NCBI RefSeq assembly: GCF_020184175.1
Contig: NC_065532.1
Coordinates: 5,766,001 to 5,830,000, forward strand
From: Aphis gossypii
Taxonomy: Eukaryota; Arthropoda; Insecta; Hemiptera; Aphididae
Length of the DNA: 64,000 bases
Direction: 5' to 3'
The translations under genes and the position numbers were made by a program. This document shows, in pieces, positions 25,201-37,339 of the stretch (its first letter is position 1; every line of letters begins with the position of its first letter). The notes beneath the pieces were generated by a model. It saw nothing but the letters and a program-made list of their open reading frames with translations, ran no database searches and was not told where the DNA came from.

Positions 25201-28200
25201 TTGAAATAGCTCAACCAAAAATTATTTGTATATTAATAATTAAAAAAATTTCATATCTTTGGTTTTTGTTTTGGTATTACTGTGATTTTACTTTAAAATT
25301 ATAAAATCTAGAATATATTAGCCATGTAGTAGAAACTAACAAACGTCAAACTTTTTATTGCAGTTTTGTGTAACATTTTGTAATATGAATTTATAATTAT
25401 GAACAAATATGATTAGTACTTAGTTACTTAGGTATAATAGTGTGTTTGTTTATGAAAAAGTAATAGTATTAAAATTTGTTTGTAGCAACTTAAATGAAAT
25501 AAAAAAACATTCTAAAAACAGTAATACATATTGACAAAATTAATAATTACAAATTAGTATTGTTCACCTATGGCCTATCATAGAATCACCTTGTATAGTC
25601 ACCAAAAAAAGTAAAAATAAAAGAATATTAAAAAATACTTGAACTAAGATTTTATACAGCCAAAAAGCTTGTAAATTAAAATTTAAAATTTTTTATAAGT
25701 AACTTTTAGAGAAACTAAAAAAAGCTGAAAATATATAGCCTTAATCATTTATAAAGTTAAAACATCAAAATTTTAAAATTTACAACGTATGTTATTAAAA
25801 TTAAAAAATTTTTCGATTTTAATAGCTAAACACAATATTCCACAAAGTTTAACAGAATATTTCTTTATATTCTACAAAAAAAAAAAGAAGGCATATTCGA
25901 TAATGTTAAACCATTATTATTTTACTACGGCATATTTTCTTATTAATACAATAAAATATGCAATAGGTATGTGTTATCTCTCTATAATATTATTACTGTA
26001 TAAATGCAGATTTTAGAGAAATTTCGATAAATTGAATTAAATTTTTACTTAAGTACCTTGCTAAATAGTTATTTCGAACATTTTCAGTGCTAACTAAAAT
26101 AATATTTAATGATTTTAAATCAGTAATTACATATTAGTATTTACTATTTAGTGGCTAATTATTATGTATAATATATAATGTGTTTAACGATAACGTTAAT
26201 GAAGGGAAACACAATATTTCAAACTCGTGATTAGGTTTCATTTTGATTTATTTACTACATAGAAGACGTCTTGTCGTCTTATAACAATAACACTTATTTT
26301 TGAAAAATCGAATTCACGTGAAACTTAGATGTACTGTTCACTAAATACAATAAATTATACAAACATAGATGATAGATCGATTCTAACCCACTTATCTTTA
26401 TAAGCCAATTTTTAAGATTAAAAAAACTTTATAAATCATTTATTTAAAAGAATTAATTTAATTCAAATTTGAATTTAAAAAAAGGGATTTAATTGAAAAA
26501 TAAATAACATTAAATCCTTTAATGTTGTGAAGAGCCCCAAATGAAATTCAATGATCATAATATTTTTTATTACCCTCAATCGTTGAAAACACTGTTACAG
26601 TGTGTATAAATGTAACGTAGTACGATTAATTTATTATTAAATTGTAAAGTATGAGGTCTTAAACTTAAAACATAAGAGACATATTTATTTTTGTATTTTA
26701 TAATCGTGATTTCCAGTCAATTTTGAATTTAGTCTTATACACGGTATACAATGGGAAACAGAAAAAAGATCTCTAGGAAAAGTCTCGGGGGAAAAAAATA
26801 TAAATTGAAATATTTTAAATAAAACTTATGTAATCACTCTTATGATATATTATGCACGCGTTTTAGGGAAAATAAAATAGAATTTAACGATATTTTTAAA
26901 AGCTATTGCTCAAAATATTAAGTTATTTAATTTAATTTAATTTTTTTACTTTTTTTATTAGGTATAATTCCTTTTTGTAACGTTTATATCATAATTCATA
27001 ATATATCAAACAGAGTGATTAGGTATATGTGTTATTTAAAGTATTCCAATTTTTTTCCTCGAGACTTTCTTGACTGTAGACATTTTTTCTGAAATATTTT
27101 TACCGAGACTTTTTTCCTACCATCATATATAATGGTATATGGACGTTTTCCCCCTGTGCCTTCCCCCCGGGAATTTTAGTGGTACTGGGCACTTCCTCCT
27201 CCGGACTGAGACGTTTCCTCCCCGAATCAATATATTATTATATATATTTTTACATAATAATTAGTTTGAAAACAGTTACTTTGATTTTACCAGAAATATA
27301 CGATCATCTCAATATATGCTATTGATAATTTACTGAAATGTTTACGATTTTAATGCACTTTCTTAGTTTATAGAGCATTTTTCACAATTTGTTAATAAAA
27401 CAAACAGTATTTCGGAAGGGTGGAATAATAAATCTGCAACACTAGTGTGAATTAATCATCCAAATATATTTTGGTTTTTATTGAAGCTCATCTACAGATG
27501 AGCCACTCAACTACTCAAGTGCTTCAATAAAAATTTTAATTTATAGATCAATAATTTTATTTTTTTTATTTTTTATCAATAGTTTTATTATATTCCGTCA
27601 TATTTTTGATTCTCATTATTTAATTTTCGTAAACTGTACATTTATATAATTATATTTATATATTAATTTAATTATTTATACATTTATTTATTTGCATTTT
27701 ATATTATTATTATCTAATATATATTTATTTTTTGTCCTGGGGGAAATTGTCCTGTCCCTGGGGGAAACGTCTATTGTATCAGAGGTGAAAAGGCACGGGG
27801 GGGGGGGGGGGAACGTTCTAGATTCATATACAATACATAACACATTATACTACCTTACTGTAGATTCAATGAGGTCATGCTTACATTTTTAAAATAAGAC
27901 ATGCTATCAGCAAAAATTATGAAGGCCGAATCTTACCTTTATTACCTAGCCAATAGCCGGATTGCTGCATAAGTTTCAACTATACAAATTGATACCGTTC
28001 TTCCTGAATTTAAAATTTTTACCTCCAATTCCTAATTCATTTAATAATCCCAAATGTAGAACTATTTTAATATTTACAATATTTTCTTACTAATGTAGCC
28101 GATGTAGGTATATAAATAGATGGTAAAAATACATGTGTTTTGTATATTAATACGCGATGATAATATACATATATTATGAAATATGACCTACTGTCATATT

Positions 28201-31200
28201 ATGTAATTAAATGTATTATTCAAACAATTATCGATCACAAAGAGGCTTTTAATATAAAAAATACAAAATTATTTCTTATACTAGTTGATATAATATGTAG
28301 GTACTCCTCAATATTTCCGTATGTAAATTTTTCTATCAATTATAGAACCAGTTCTATACTACTTAAATATAATAATAATAATAATATATTTATTCAGCAA
28401 ACAAACAAAACTTGTTTTAAGTTCGATTTTTATTTATTATTCATGATGAAAGTACAATTATTTTGAAGTAAGTAAATACTCATAAGTTGTATACAATTTA
28501 AAAAGTGATTGTGAGAGTATTGCAATTTATATAATTATTATTAATTAAAAATACTCATTATTATCATACTTTAATTATGAACGTTATACATCTATTATTT
28601 TTGATTTTATTTATAATACAAAAAATAGGAAATCAAATACAAGTAAAATAGATTTATTAATTATTTAATTGTTATTCTAAAAGATTTTGAAAAATAATAT
28701 TTTGAAGTGAGATTTAATAAATCCATTAAAATTAAAATGTCGGAACATTTTTAACATAATGACATTAATACAAACCAATTTTGTTTCGAAATTATTCTGA
28801 GACTATATAGTGATGACGAAGAAAAAATAATGCAACTCAAAAAATTTTATAAATGATATGATCTAAATTATAAATACGTGTAAATCAAAACCCTAGTTGA
28901 TATTTGTCACGTAATTTACACATCTTTATAGTATATCTGTATAATATCTGTCATTGTCCATATTACGGTTATTCTGATAAAGATAAGAATAATGGAATTT
29001 TACTGTAGGTATTTCAGTTTCAGCAATTGATACGTTAAGGGTTTTTGGTATTGTATGGTTCGTTTTATATTAAATGTTCTTTAGATAAAAAATGTGTGTT
29101 AAAAAAAATATACCTCGATAATATACGGTGATAGTTTTAGTTGAGCTAAATCAGCGATTAATTTTGTTCATAATATAATTTCGATCTAAAAAAATGTTTT
29201 AGGCTCTTCGCAATAATAAAATAATACAGTAAATATTTAAAATGAAACATTAAAAAATATAACAGTAGATAATATAGATATATAATACATATAATACTAC
29301 ATAGGTATTGATTTACTGCTGTCTAAGGCAATTGATTTCGTATGTTTTTCTCCAATTAGTTCGGTTAATTCAAACATTCCTAATTTTTGAAGTACATATT
29401 ACATAACTTTTGTGTTTGTTGTAAGTATAAAATAAATATTTTTTTATCTAAGTGGAAAAAGAAACCGGACTCGTCATTTAATCACTATTGATATTCGAGG
29501 TTGATAATGCAGTTTCTGTGTTACCTACCTTCCTATTTAGAATTCCAGTCATAATCAAGGTTGACTAAAGTATACTACACCAAATTGTCTAATTACATTT
29601 TATTGAGAACCATACAAATTCTATATTTCTTTCTTTTCATTAATCAAACTAATATTTCTAGTTTTTATATTCCTCAGTTTGATTAAAAGTTTTTAGGTAC
29701 GTAAATAATAATTTTGTTTTTTAAATTATTTTTCTTTCGTTTATTATATTTTAAATCTTGAATGGTTTTGTTAGTGATTTTTTAAAAATAAACATGCCTA
29801 CGTGTTACAACATTTATTCCTAATGGAATTACAAGTTGTTTGGTGACACTCATTATACTTAACTGCTTTCTACGAGTCAGTTGTGTCGTGTGTAAATAAT
29901 CAAAAACTGTGAAATACTATTTCATTAGAAAATATATTTTTTTGGCTTAATATTTAAAAAAAAAAATTGTCTGCATTTCTTTTTTAAATGTATTGAAGTG
30001 AGTAATAATTATACATTTTAAAATAAAACAAAAATAATATAAATAGTATACAATATTCATTAAGGTAATAAAGGCAATAAGGTATTTATAACATTTATTA
30101 TTATCTGACTTAAATCTTTATGTAATTATAACATGGTTATACTTACAAATTACAAAATAATATTTATGTAGTCTGTGTAATCTCAATTTTCCGTTAAAAA
30201 TTATATATTTTAGTATTTAAATATTTATAATTTATAATTCATAACAATAATAAATATTAATAATCTTAAAAAAAATTTACTAGTGTAGTTATTTATTTTG
30301 TTTCAGTTCGTAGTTAATATATATTATTTTAAATCGTAAAAATTAAAAATTTTTTATTTGAAATAAATGATGTAGTTTATTTTACGTATTTATTATAATT
30401 ATCATACATTGAAGATTTGTATGTAATTTAATCATACCCCTGCTAGATTTCTTATGAAATTAAAAACCTTAGAAATAAACTTAGGTCAATTCAATTATAC
30501 AAACTTAATTTATTAAAATAGGTATCACTCTATATTTTGTATGAGCAATTTAAACTAGGAGTTTCATCGTGATAGTAATTTTCTCATAAAATTATTTATT
30601 CCATATTATGTAATAATAATGAAAATTGATACTCGTATATTTATTTATCAATAATTACCTATACGCATTTATAAATAATAAATTATATTAAATATTATAT
30701 TCTGGTTATAAGTTATAGTTACATTGATGGATTGTCGGCTATGGATATATGTATATATTAAATCTTTATCAACGATGTGTTAATATTCAACACATAAATG
30801 CCACCTATTATTTAGCTAATAAAATTGCGATCCGAGTTAGTTCAGTTTCAATTGAAGTCGTAACGGCTACAGATATACACTAGTGTGGATTTGGAATTTC
30901 TATATCTATTAATTCGTCTCGGTTCAAGATAGTGTTGTATTTTATGTATTTATTATTAAATTTAGTGTTTATACTATTTATTAATAAACTTAATTAAATT
31001 AAGCTAAAAAAAACCGTGAGTAGATTTTATTTATTTTTAATTTTAAATTTTAAATCTATACTGGGCAATGTTCTTTTAATAGTAAACACAAATTATCTCA
31101 AAAACTATCAACTATTTTTAAAATATTATTTCTACATAACTTTAGGTTTTAACTGAATTAGTACTTGTTAAATAAATTTAAATTTTCAGAAAATTATTTT

Positions 31201-34200
31201 TACTAGGAATATTCAATTAAAAATATCTGTTGCTCATTCCAATAACTACGTATAAAAACTAAAAAAACTTAATTTTTGTTAAACCATCAATATTTATTAA
31301 GAATTGTGATAATGAATGTTTACTATTTGAAAGAATCACCCTATATACCTTTGAATATCAGTTCATATCTTTTACTAAAATTTATTATCGTACTATTATT
31401 GTTATTGTAACAACAAATTATTGTTTAAAAATAGTAGGTACCTATCTCTTAATTTATAGGTGTTATTCTAAAAATTTAATATTATATTGCTTAGGCCCTA
31501 GATAATGATAAAAAAATTAGGTATGTCTACAATAAATTTTTATCACGTTTCTGCTCGTCTGGTACAAATATGAAAATGCGTTTATTATGATTTGTTAAAA
31601 TGTTAAATTAGACTTATACGTGTGTAAGCTGTTGAAAAAATTTGTATTGATTTCTTTATATACAATGTACTCATAGTCTGTAATGATTATTTAGTTATAA
31701 ATCATAATCAAAATTTTACAAAATTTAAAAAATGAAATTAAAATAAATAGAATAATTTGAAAGTTGAAATTGAAACACAATTTATTTCCGGAGTTACTAG
31801 GAAACTTGAAACGCTTCTCAGAAAGACGTAGTGAATCAAAATCTTTTATTGTGCTATAATCTTTTAGGCACAACTATTATTTTTAAATATTGTTTCCATC
31901 TAATGTTAAGTTATTGTTCATTTTAATTAGCTTGAAACAAATTAAACAATATTTAATTGCTTCGTTATTTTTTGTAGTAGCTAAAAACGTTTAAAATAGT
32001 CATAATTTATTATTAACTAAATGTCATACAGTTTTCTTGTTTATTTTTAAAATTATAATCAAACGTTTTTTCAAACTTAATATGAATAGTAAAACTGTTT
32101 TAGGACTTCAATGAACATGTATTTAACTCTTAACTATGTGCAATGTGCATATGTGATCAATGGCCATATTTCGAATTGTAATACGAGTACTAAACAATGG
32201 GAAGCGCTGTGGTATTTATGAAACTATAAACTGGGAACCAGATTGACCCTTAATTGAATTCCACATTCCAAACAATATCCCTACTTAATAAATTCTTTTT
32301 CAAATATTGTGACCTCTGACATATTATTTTACTCTCAGTTTTTTTTTTTTTTGATTTAGTATTTCTTAGTTAAGTTTGTCCCTAGCGGGCCTATAGTCGT
32401 GTTTTGTTTGATTCAATGTTATTATTTTTCGTAAGTATAAACATTTTTAATAGGTAACAAATTACGGACATAATATATCATATATGTTTATAATTTTAAA
32501 AATTTATAGAACTCTGAACTTAAATATTATGATTTGGCAAACTTAATATTATTTTAAAATTGTTTCATATTTTTAACAGTTAAAAAAACACCACTAATGC
32601 CTATTAACATTATTTATTTCTCATAACTCATAAGTTTTCAGTTGTAATTTATAATAATTTTTATGGATTTCAAACTAATAAAGTTAAATAATTGTGAAAT
32701 CTGTCTGTACATTTTGTTTTAAGAGCTATTCCCAGGTAATCTATTACATTTTTGTGTTTTAATTAAATTAGTAACATGTTTCTTTTAATCATAATATTAT
32801 TACATAACACATTATATAAATATAAAATGCACAAAATAGCCAATAGGAAATTATTTTAAATACCTCAAGTATGTGATACTTAAAAAAATAAATATATTTT
32901 GGAGATCACTTGGTTAATTTAGTACTGTAATGTAATGTATATTTATCATTTTAGTGTATTTTAAATTATTAACGTTAACGTAATAATAATACTTATTAAA
33001 TAATAATATACCTATAATATATAGTTGATAATATTTTTTTTTTTTAATCATTAAAGCATTAATAACCATGTATTTTTATTTCTGTTAATTAATTATCTCG
33101 TTTATTCTTTTACTTATGCAAATTGCCCGTTATATTTTTTTTAGTTCAACCAACTAAACATAATTCATTTACAAGTGTTGCTTCTGAGCAAGTACCAGTA
33201 CGTTTAACTCCTGCATGGGAAGAAACTAATTTGCCGAACGACGAACTTAATTTTAAAACATTCAGCATGGATGATGCAGTATTAGAGACTGACCCTCCAA
33301 AAGACAGGTGAGGCAAAATGTATAAATACCCATGATATTTCTATTCATCTTGTTAATGGTGCATACGCAAATGTTTATTTTGTAATTTACTATTAATTAT
33401 CTTACCCATTAAAATCTCACGGTATTTTCTGTACTTTTGTTTATTTATAAAAAAAAATGTTATTTAAAAATTTAACCCTTTATTAATAAAAATTTTCAAA
33501 ATTAAATTTTTACAATTGTCTTATAAATTTAGATCTATCCAATTTTGAATAAATAATATTATATAGTTCATGCCTATTGTTTTAGATGGAACATTGTGTA
33601 TTTAATCTTAGTTCTACATGGAATAGGAATATTAATGCCTTGGAACATGTTTATAAATGCTAAATCTGTAAGTAAAAATGCAATATATATTAATTAATAA
33701 TTATTATATTTAAATACATTTATAATTTATTCTGTATATTATACTACTGGTTTGTATAAAACATTTGATTAATAATAAATATTTAAAAAAACATGTAAAA
33801 TCCTACTATGTTAAAGTGTTTTTAATGTTTAATAAATTTACCTGGTATGATTGTATTATTGTACTTAAAATATTTTCTTAAACTTGTTTGCCTGGTTAAA
33901 ATAACTTTTATGCTACTAGTTGTTAAAACTTTATTGTAAAACAGTTTTATAACTTTTGGTTCTGATGAAAAATTGTAAATTAACTTTTTGTTTAGTATTT
34001 TGTGGAATACAAGTTGGGAGAAGATTATCTAGGTAAAGATCTATATTATGCATCCATCTTCATGGCTTACTTGACTATCGGATCACAGCTACCTAGTCTT
34101 CTGTTCAATTGGCTTAACATATTTTGTCCAATAGGGTAAGATAAAATAATTAAATAAGATTAAATGTTAATATTAATATTGTTATGTCAGATGACTTTAT

Positions 34201-36557
34201 ACATTTTATTATTAATCATAAATATGTTAGTATTGATGAATTTGTATAACATTGTGAGCAAATGGCAAAAGGTTATCATTATTTTTTATTATTTAATAAC
34301 ATTTGATACTGATAAAAAAATTAATTAAAAATAAATCTAGTTTAACATACCAATCAAATCTTAGATATGACTTAATTAAAATGTTTACTTATGTATTGCT
34401 ATAGTAATTTAACAAATTTAAATAATTATAAATGATAATAATAGTTAAACACTTAATATTATAATAAGAAGGTTAAACTACTATCTAGGTATAGACAGTA
34501 TCTTAGGTCCAGGTTTCATGTATCATCAATATTATCCATCCTATAAGCTACCCTCCAATCAATTTACCTTCTCAGTTATTAATATTAAAGTATATATAAA
34601 TTTAACCAAATATATAAAAAAAAAAATTACATTGTAATTCATATGTATTTGTTCATACTTAAAGTGTTACAAACTTGTAATTTACTGTTTTCAATAGATA
34701 TAATTATTATACAAACTTTAAACAATAAAAATGTATACTAAGTTATAAATAATAAATAGTAACAAAAAACTTAAAATAACAAATTCCAATAATTGACCAA
34801 ATATGTATATAATTAATCTTCTCAATAAATCAAGATAACTTGCTACTCAAAAATGTATTATACTGACATACTGTATTATATCAATTTCTCATTGATTTTA
34901 TTTTCAGCGGAAAATTGACTACTCGAATTGTATGGTCAATTCTTACTGAAGTACTTTGTTTTGTTTTCACTGTTGCGTTGGTGATGATTAATACCTCTCA
35001 AATACCAGCTTTATTTTTTTGGTCAACTTTAGGCAGTATAGTATTATTAAATATGGCAAATGGTATTTACAACAATTCTGTTTTTGGAATGGCAGCTAAA
35101 CTCCCTACAAAATATATTGGTGCTGTTGTTCTTGGTACAAATTTAAGTGGTACTTTTACATCTATCGCTAATATAGCATCAATTTCAATAACTCCGGATG
35201 CTCGAACTGCCGCTATATATTATTTTACCACTGCACTGTTTGTGTTGCTAGCCTGTTTTGATACATATTTTGCCTTGCCGTTAAATGTAAGTAATTTATA
35301 CTTGTGAGTAAGAGTACACAAATCAATACAATTTATTGACATAATATGTTTGTATACTTGTAGAGATTTTATAAATATCATGAACTCATTTATCAACGAG
35401 AAATTGAAAATCAAAATTCGAAACAAAGCGGAGAAGATGAAAAAGTTCCTTATTGGCGTATTTTTAAACAAGCCAGCCCGCAATTGTTTAATGTATTTTT
35501 TGTGTTCTTTGTTACCCTTTCAATATTTCCAGCAGTTCATTCAGGCATAAATTATTTTATTATTTTTTGAAACAAATCACAATATTTAATTACTTATAAT
35601 CATATAACTTATGTGTTACAGATATTAAAACATCAAGTAAAGATTTTCTTTTTGGAGAAATATATTATACCAGTGTGATGTGTTTTTTGACATTCAATGT
35701 ATGCGCACTTATTGGAACATATTTTTCTACATTGTTTTCTTGGGTAAATATTAATAACATTTTTTTTTTTGCTAAATAATTAAAATTTAATTATTATTTA
35801 ATTTAATTTTAATTTTTTTTTTTTTTTTTGTAGCCAAATAAAAAATGGCTTTTTATTCCTGTGGTACTGAGAGTTATTCTTATTCCATTATTTTTGGTTT
35901 GTAATTACCAACCAATTGGAGTTACAAGACTGATGCCAGTACTTATAAACAACGATTATGTATTTTGGGCATTAGGAGCAATCCTTGGATTATCTAGTGG
36001 TTATTACAGTTCTGTAGCGATGATGTATGCTCCAAGGTAAAAAAATTGCTTATATTGCTTAACTATGTTTGTAATGAAACAGTTTTTATACTATATTGAC
36101 TAAATTTCAATCTCTTTATAATACTATGTAGCTAATATTACTGATTCAGTGTCATACATATCCTTTTTTATTAGTTCATGTTAGATCCTTAGATAAGTGT
36201 ACCAACTACAAATGTGGTCAATCTCATACTTATATAATGATTTCACAAGTTCATAAAATAAACATTGTTATACATTTAAACTATATTCTTTCATATCCTA
36301 TGATATAAAACTTGATTTTTCAAAATGGCTGTTGCAAAATTCACTTTTTAACAAATATCTTTTTTACAATATTAATTAAAGTTCTATCGTCCACATTACT
36401 AATATACTAATAAAATATAATCACTTTTAGCTGTGTTGAACCAAGATACAGCGGAATTGCAGGTATGTTTGGAGCTGCTATGCTGCTCACTGGAATTTGT
36501 AGTGGAATACTTTTTGGAATGTTAATGCCATTTATTGTAAAACACATATCTATATAA
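22264..36557 (+). CDS. Equilibrative nucleoside transporter (SLC29/ENT family)
   Basis: Nine exons: 22264-22393, 33145-33307, 33586-33667, 33996-34135, 34908-35286, 35364-35544, 35622-35743, 35834-36036 and 36431-36557. They total 1527 nt (508 aa) with every phase consistent. After a polar cytosolic N-terminus of about 98 residues come about eleven hydrophobic segments. Family signatures include YLILVLHGIGILMPWNMFIN (TM1), GIYNNSVFGMAAKLP, AVVLGTNLSGTF, a TM6-TM7 loop (RFYKYHELIYQREIENQNSK), VTLSIFPAV and a C-terminal SGIAGMFGAAMLLTGICSGI. Known role: facilitated, concentration-driven transport of nucleosides across membranes. It resembles insect Ent proteins, but I cannot assign a numbered paralogue. 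Oddities are a 10.75-kb first intron, a weak exon-1 donor (GGTTAAT), and a GC-AG intron after exon 6. Exon 1 is the least certain part; alternative N-termini starting at Met 33267 are possible. Confidence 0.92.
23248..23270. repeat. (CCCA)n microsatellite
   Basis: About five copies of CCCA stand out in an AT-rich intron. Another ACCACCCACCC string occurs at about 24010, next to a GC-rich stretch (GAGCTTCGCCCCGG), so both may descend from one unclassified repeat. Confidence 0.75.
23438..23951. mobile_element. Inverted-repeat element, about 514 bp, probably hAT-like
   Basis: Left end AGGGTTCGGATTAAAAGGC matches the reverse complement of the right end (GATTCGGATTTGAAGG) with several changes. 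TAATAAGT occurs on both sides (23430-23437 and 23952-23959), consistent with an 8-bp target duplication, though three extra bases (TAA) sit between the right inverted repeat and the duplication. It has no coding capacity. Confidence 0.6.
24248..24443. mobile_element. MITE-like inverted-repeat element, about 196 bp
   Basis: Ends are inverted repeats of about 30 bp: left begins TATTCTCTGTTCAGAATGAG, right ends TCTTATTCTGAACAGAATA. The terminal dinucleotides are TA on both sides, so a TA target duplication (Tc1/mariner-like) is possible; I see no 8-bp duplication. The interior includes a run of G near 24368-24377. An accidental open frame covers part of it. Confidence 0.7.
26780..27830. repeat. 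Diverged G-rich repeat cluster (GGGGGAAA-CGTC-like units)
   Basis: A motif of the form GGGGGAAACGTC recurs in both orientations. Plus-strand copies lie at about 27733-27741 (CCTGGGGGAAATTGTCC), 27749-27761 (GGGGGAAACGTCT) and 27791-27817 (GGCAC, 15 G, AACGTTC). Minus-strand copies lie at about 27131-27150 (GGACGTTTTCCCCCTGTGCC) and 27209-27223. A related AAGTCTCGGGGGAAAAAAA lies at about 26785-26803, with inverted counterparts at about 27051-27070 and 27103-27117. It looks like the decayed ends of a repeat-rich mobile element. I cannot assign the family. Confidence 0.5.
27475..27533. repeat. Nested inverted repeats
   Basis: Outer arms TTTTTATTGAAGC (27475-27487) and GCTTCAATAAAAA (27521-27533) are perfectly complementary. 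Inside, GCTCATCT-AC-AGATGAGC forms a second perfect hairpin (27486-27503). Transcribed, this would fold into a branched hairpin. Confidence 0.8.
30842..30876 (+). promoter_or_regulatory. Candidate internal Inr+DPE core promoter of the nucleoside transporter
   Basis: TTCAGTTTC gives an arthropod initiator with A+1 at 30844. AGATAT starts exactly at +28 (30871) and fits the DPE consensus RGWYVT. The sequence downstream is richer in GC than its surroundings, and a good donor (CC|GTGAGT) occurs at 31015. This would yield a non-coding exon 30844-31015 that splices to 33145. The first in-frame ATG would then be 33267, giving a transporter shorter by 84 residues at the N-terminus. No TATA box is seen. 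Confidence 0.45.
35545..35621 (+). other. GC-AG intron in the nucleoside transporter
   Basis: Exon 6 ends TTCATTCAG and the intron begins GCATAA, ending TGTTACAG at 35621 (77 bp). Only this junction yields the needed phase 1. All nearby GT dinucleotides give phase 0 and lead to a stop shortly after the join. The protein across the junction (IFPAVHS-DIKTSSKDF) is consistent with the ENT family. Confidence 0.85.
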
Positions 36558-36851
36558 AAATATATTAAAATGTTTAAAAACTTTTTTTTTGTGTTTAATA
36601 ATAGACTTATTTTTTATGCATTTTGAATTTTAACGAATCAGATGTTGATAATAAATGTTAATTTAATATAGATACAGGTGCCGATGATAATAATAATCTT
36701 AGGGATGGAGCTAAATGTACTGCTTGATATTATTTATTTACCTATTATATACATTTTATCATCTATAATAATCTAAAATATTTTAATAATAATGTCAAAT
36801 CAATATTTCGGGTAGATAATTGTCATGATTTTTCAGATAAGCGCCTGTGTA

Positions 36852-36964
36852 TAGGTGTCACAAATATGTTAATTAAATAAGAAATTAGAGATTTAATGTG
36901 AAGGTATATTAAAATATGATAAATCTCTAATCTCTTATTAATTATGTTTTTTTGAGACAACCTG
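36852..36964. mobile_element. Tc1/mariner-like MITE, 113 bp, long hairpin
   Basis: The segment is almost entirely an inverted repeat with arms of about 45 bp and a loop of about 25. The outer ends TAGGTGTCACAAA and the complement of TTTGAGACAACCTG pair imperfectly; the inner arms AAATTAGAGATTTA and TAAATCTCTAATCT differ at one position. TA flanks both sides (36850-36851 and 36965-36966), the usual mariner target duplication. It lies about 300 bp after the transporter stop, probably inside its 3' UTR. Confidence 0.75.
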
Positions 36965-37329
36965 TATTAGTTGCTCAATTATTGTACATTAAGTAAAATC
37001 TAATTTAAAGTTTGAGCAAGTAAAATTGCAATAATTTTATTATAAATGTAATTGAATTTAATGTAACCTAGTACTAGAATATGCATAAGACTAAAAAAAA
37101 ATGTTTGTATTTAAAATGAAATATTCTTTTAAGTTATTAGAATTAAATCTAACATTTTTTTTTTATGAAGTCATTTTTTGAATTAAAGTATTTTGTAATA
37201 ATTGTATTTTACTATTATTTTAAAGCTTCAATTATTACAATTGAAGAATTTCAGAATGTATTTTAATTTAAAATACTATAAAAGAAGTATTTTATATTAG
37301 TTAACATGTTTTTTTTTATTACATTTGTA

Positions 37330-37339
37330 AATAAATAAA
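37330..37339 (+). terminator. Candidate polyadenylation signal of the nucleoside transporter
   Basis: Overlapping AATAAATAAAA about 770 nt after the stop codon. Other AATAAA hexamers occur nearby, so the site actually used is uncertain. Confidence 0.35.

Larger units (their letters stand above)
22394..33144 (+). other. Intron 1 of the nucleoside transporter (10.75 kb)
   Basis: No nested gene is recognisable. The intron contains a CCCA microsatellite (about 23248-23270), an inverted-repeat element 23438-23951, a TA-flanked inverted-repeat element 24248-24443, a degenerate G-rich repeat cluster (about 26780-27830), a nested palindrome at 27475-27533 and a candidate internal promoter at 30842-30876. 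The rest is AT-rich sequence without visible structure. Confidence 0.65.
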
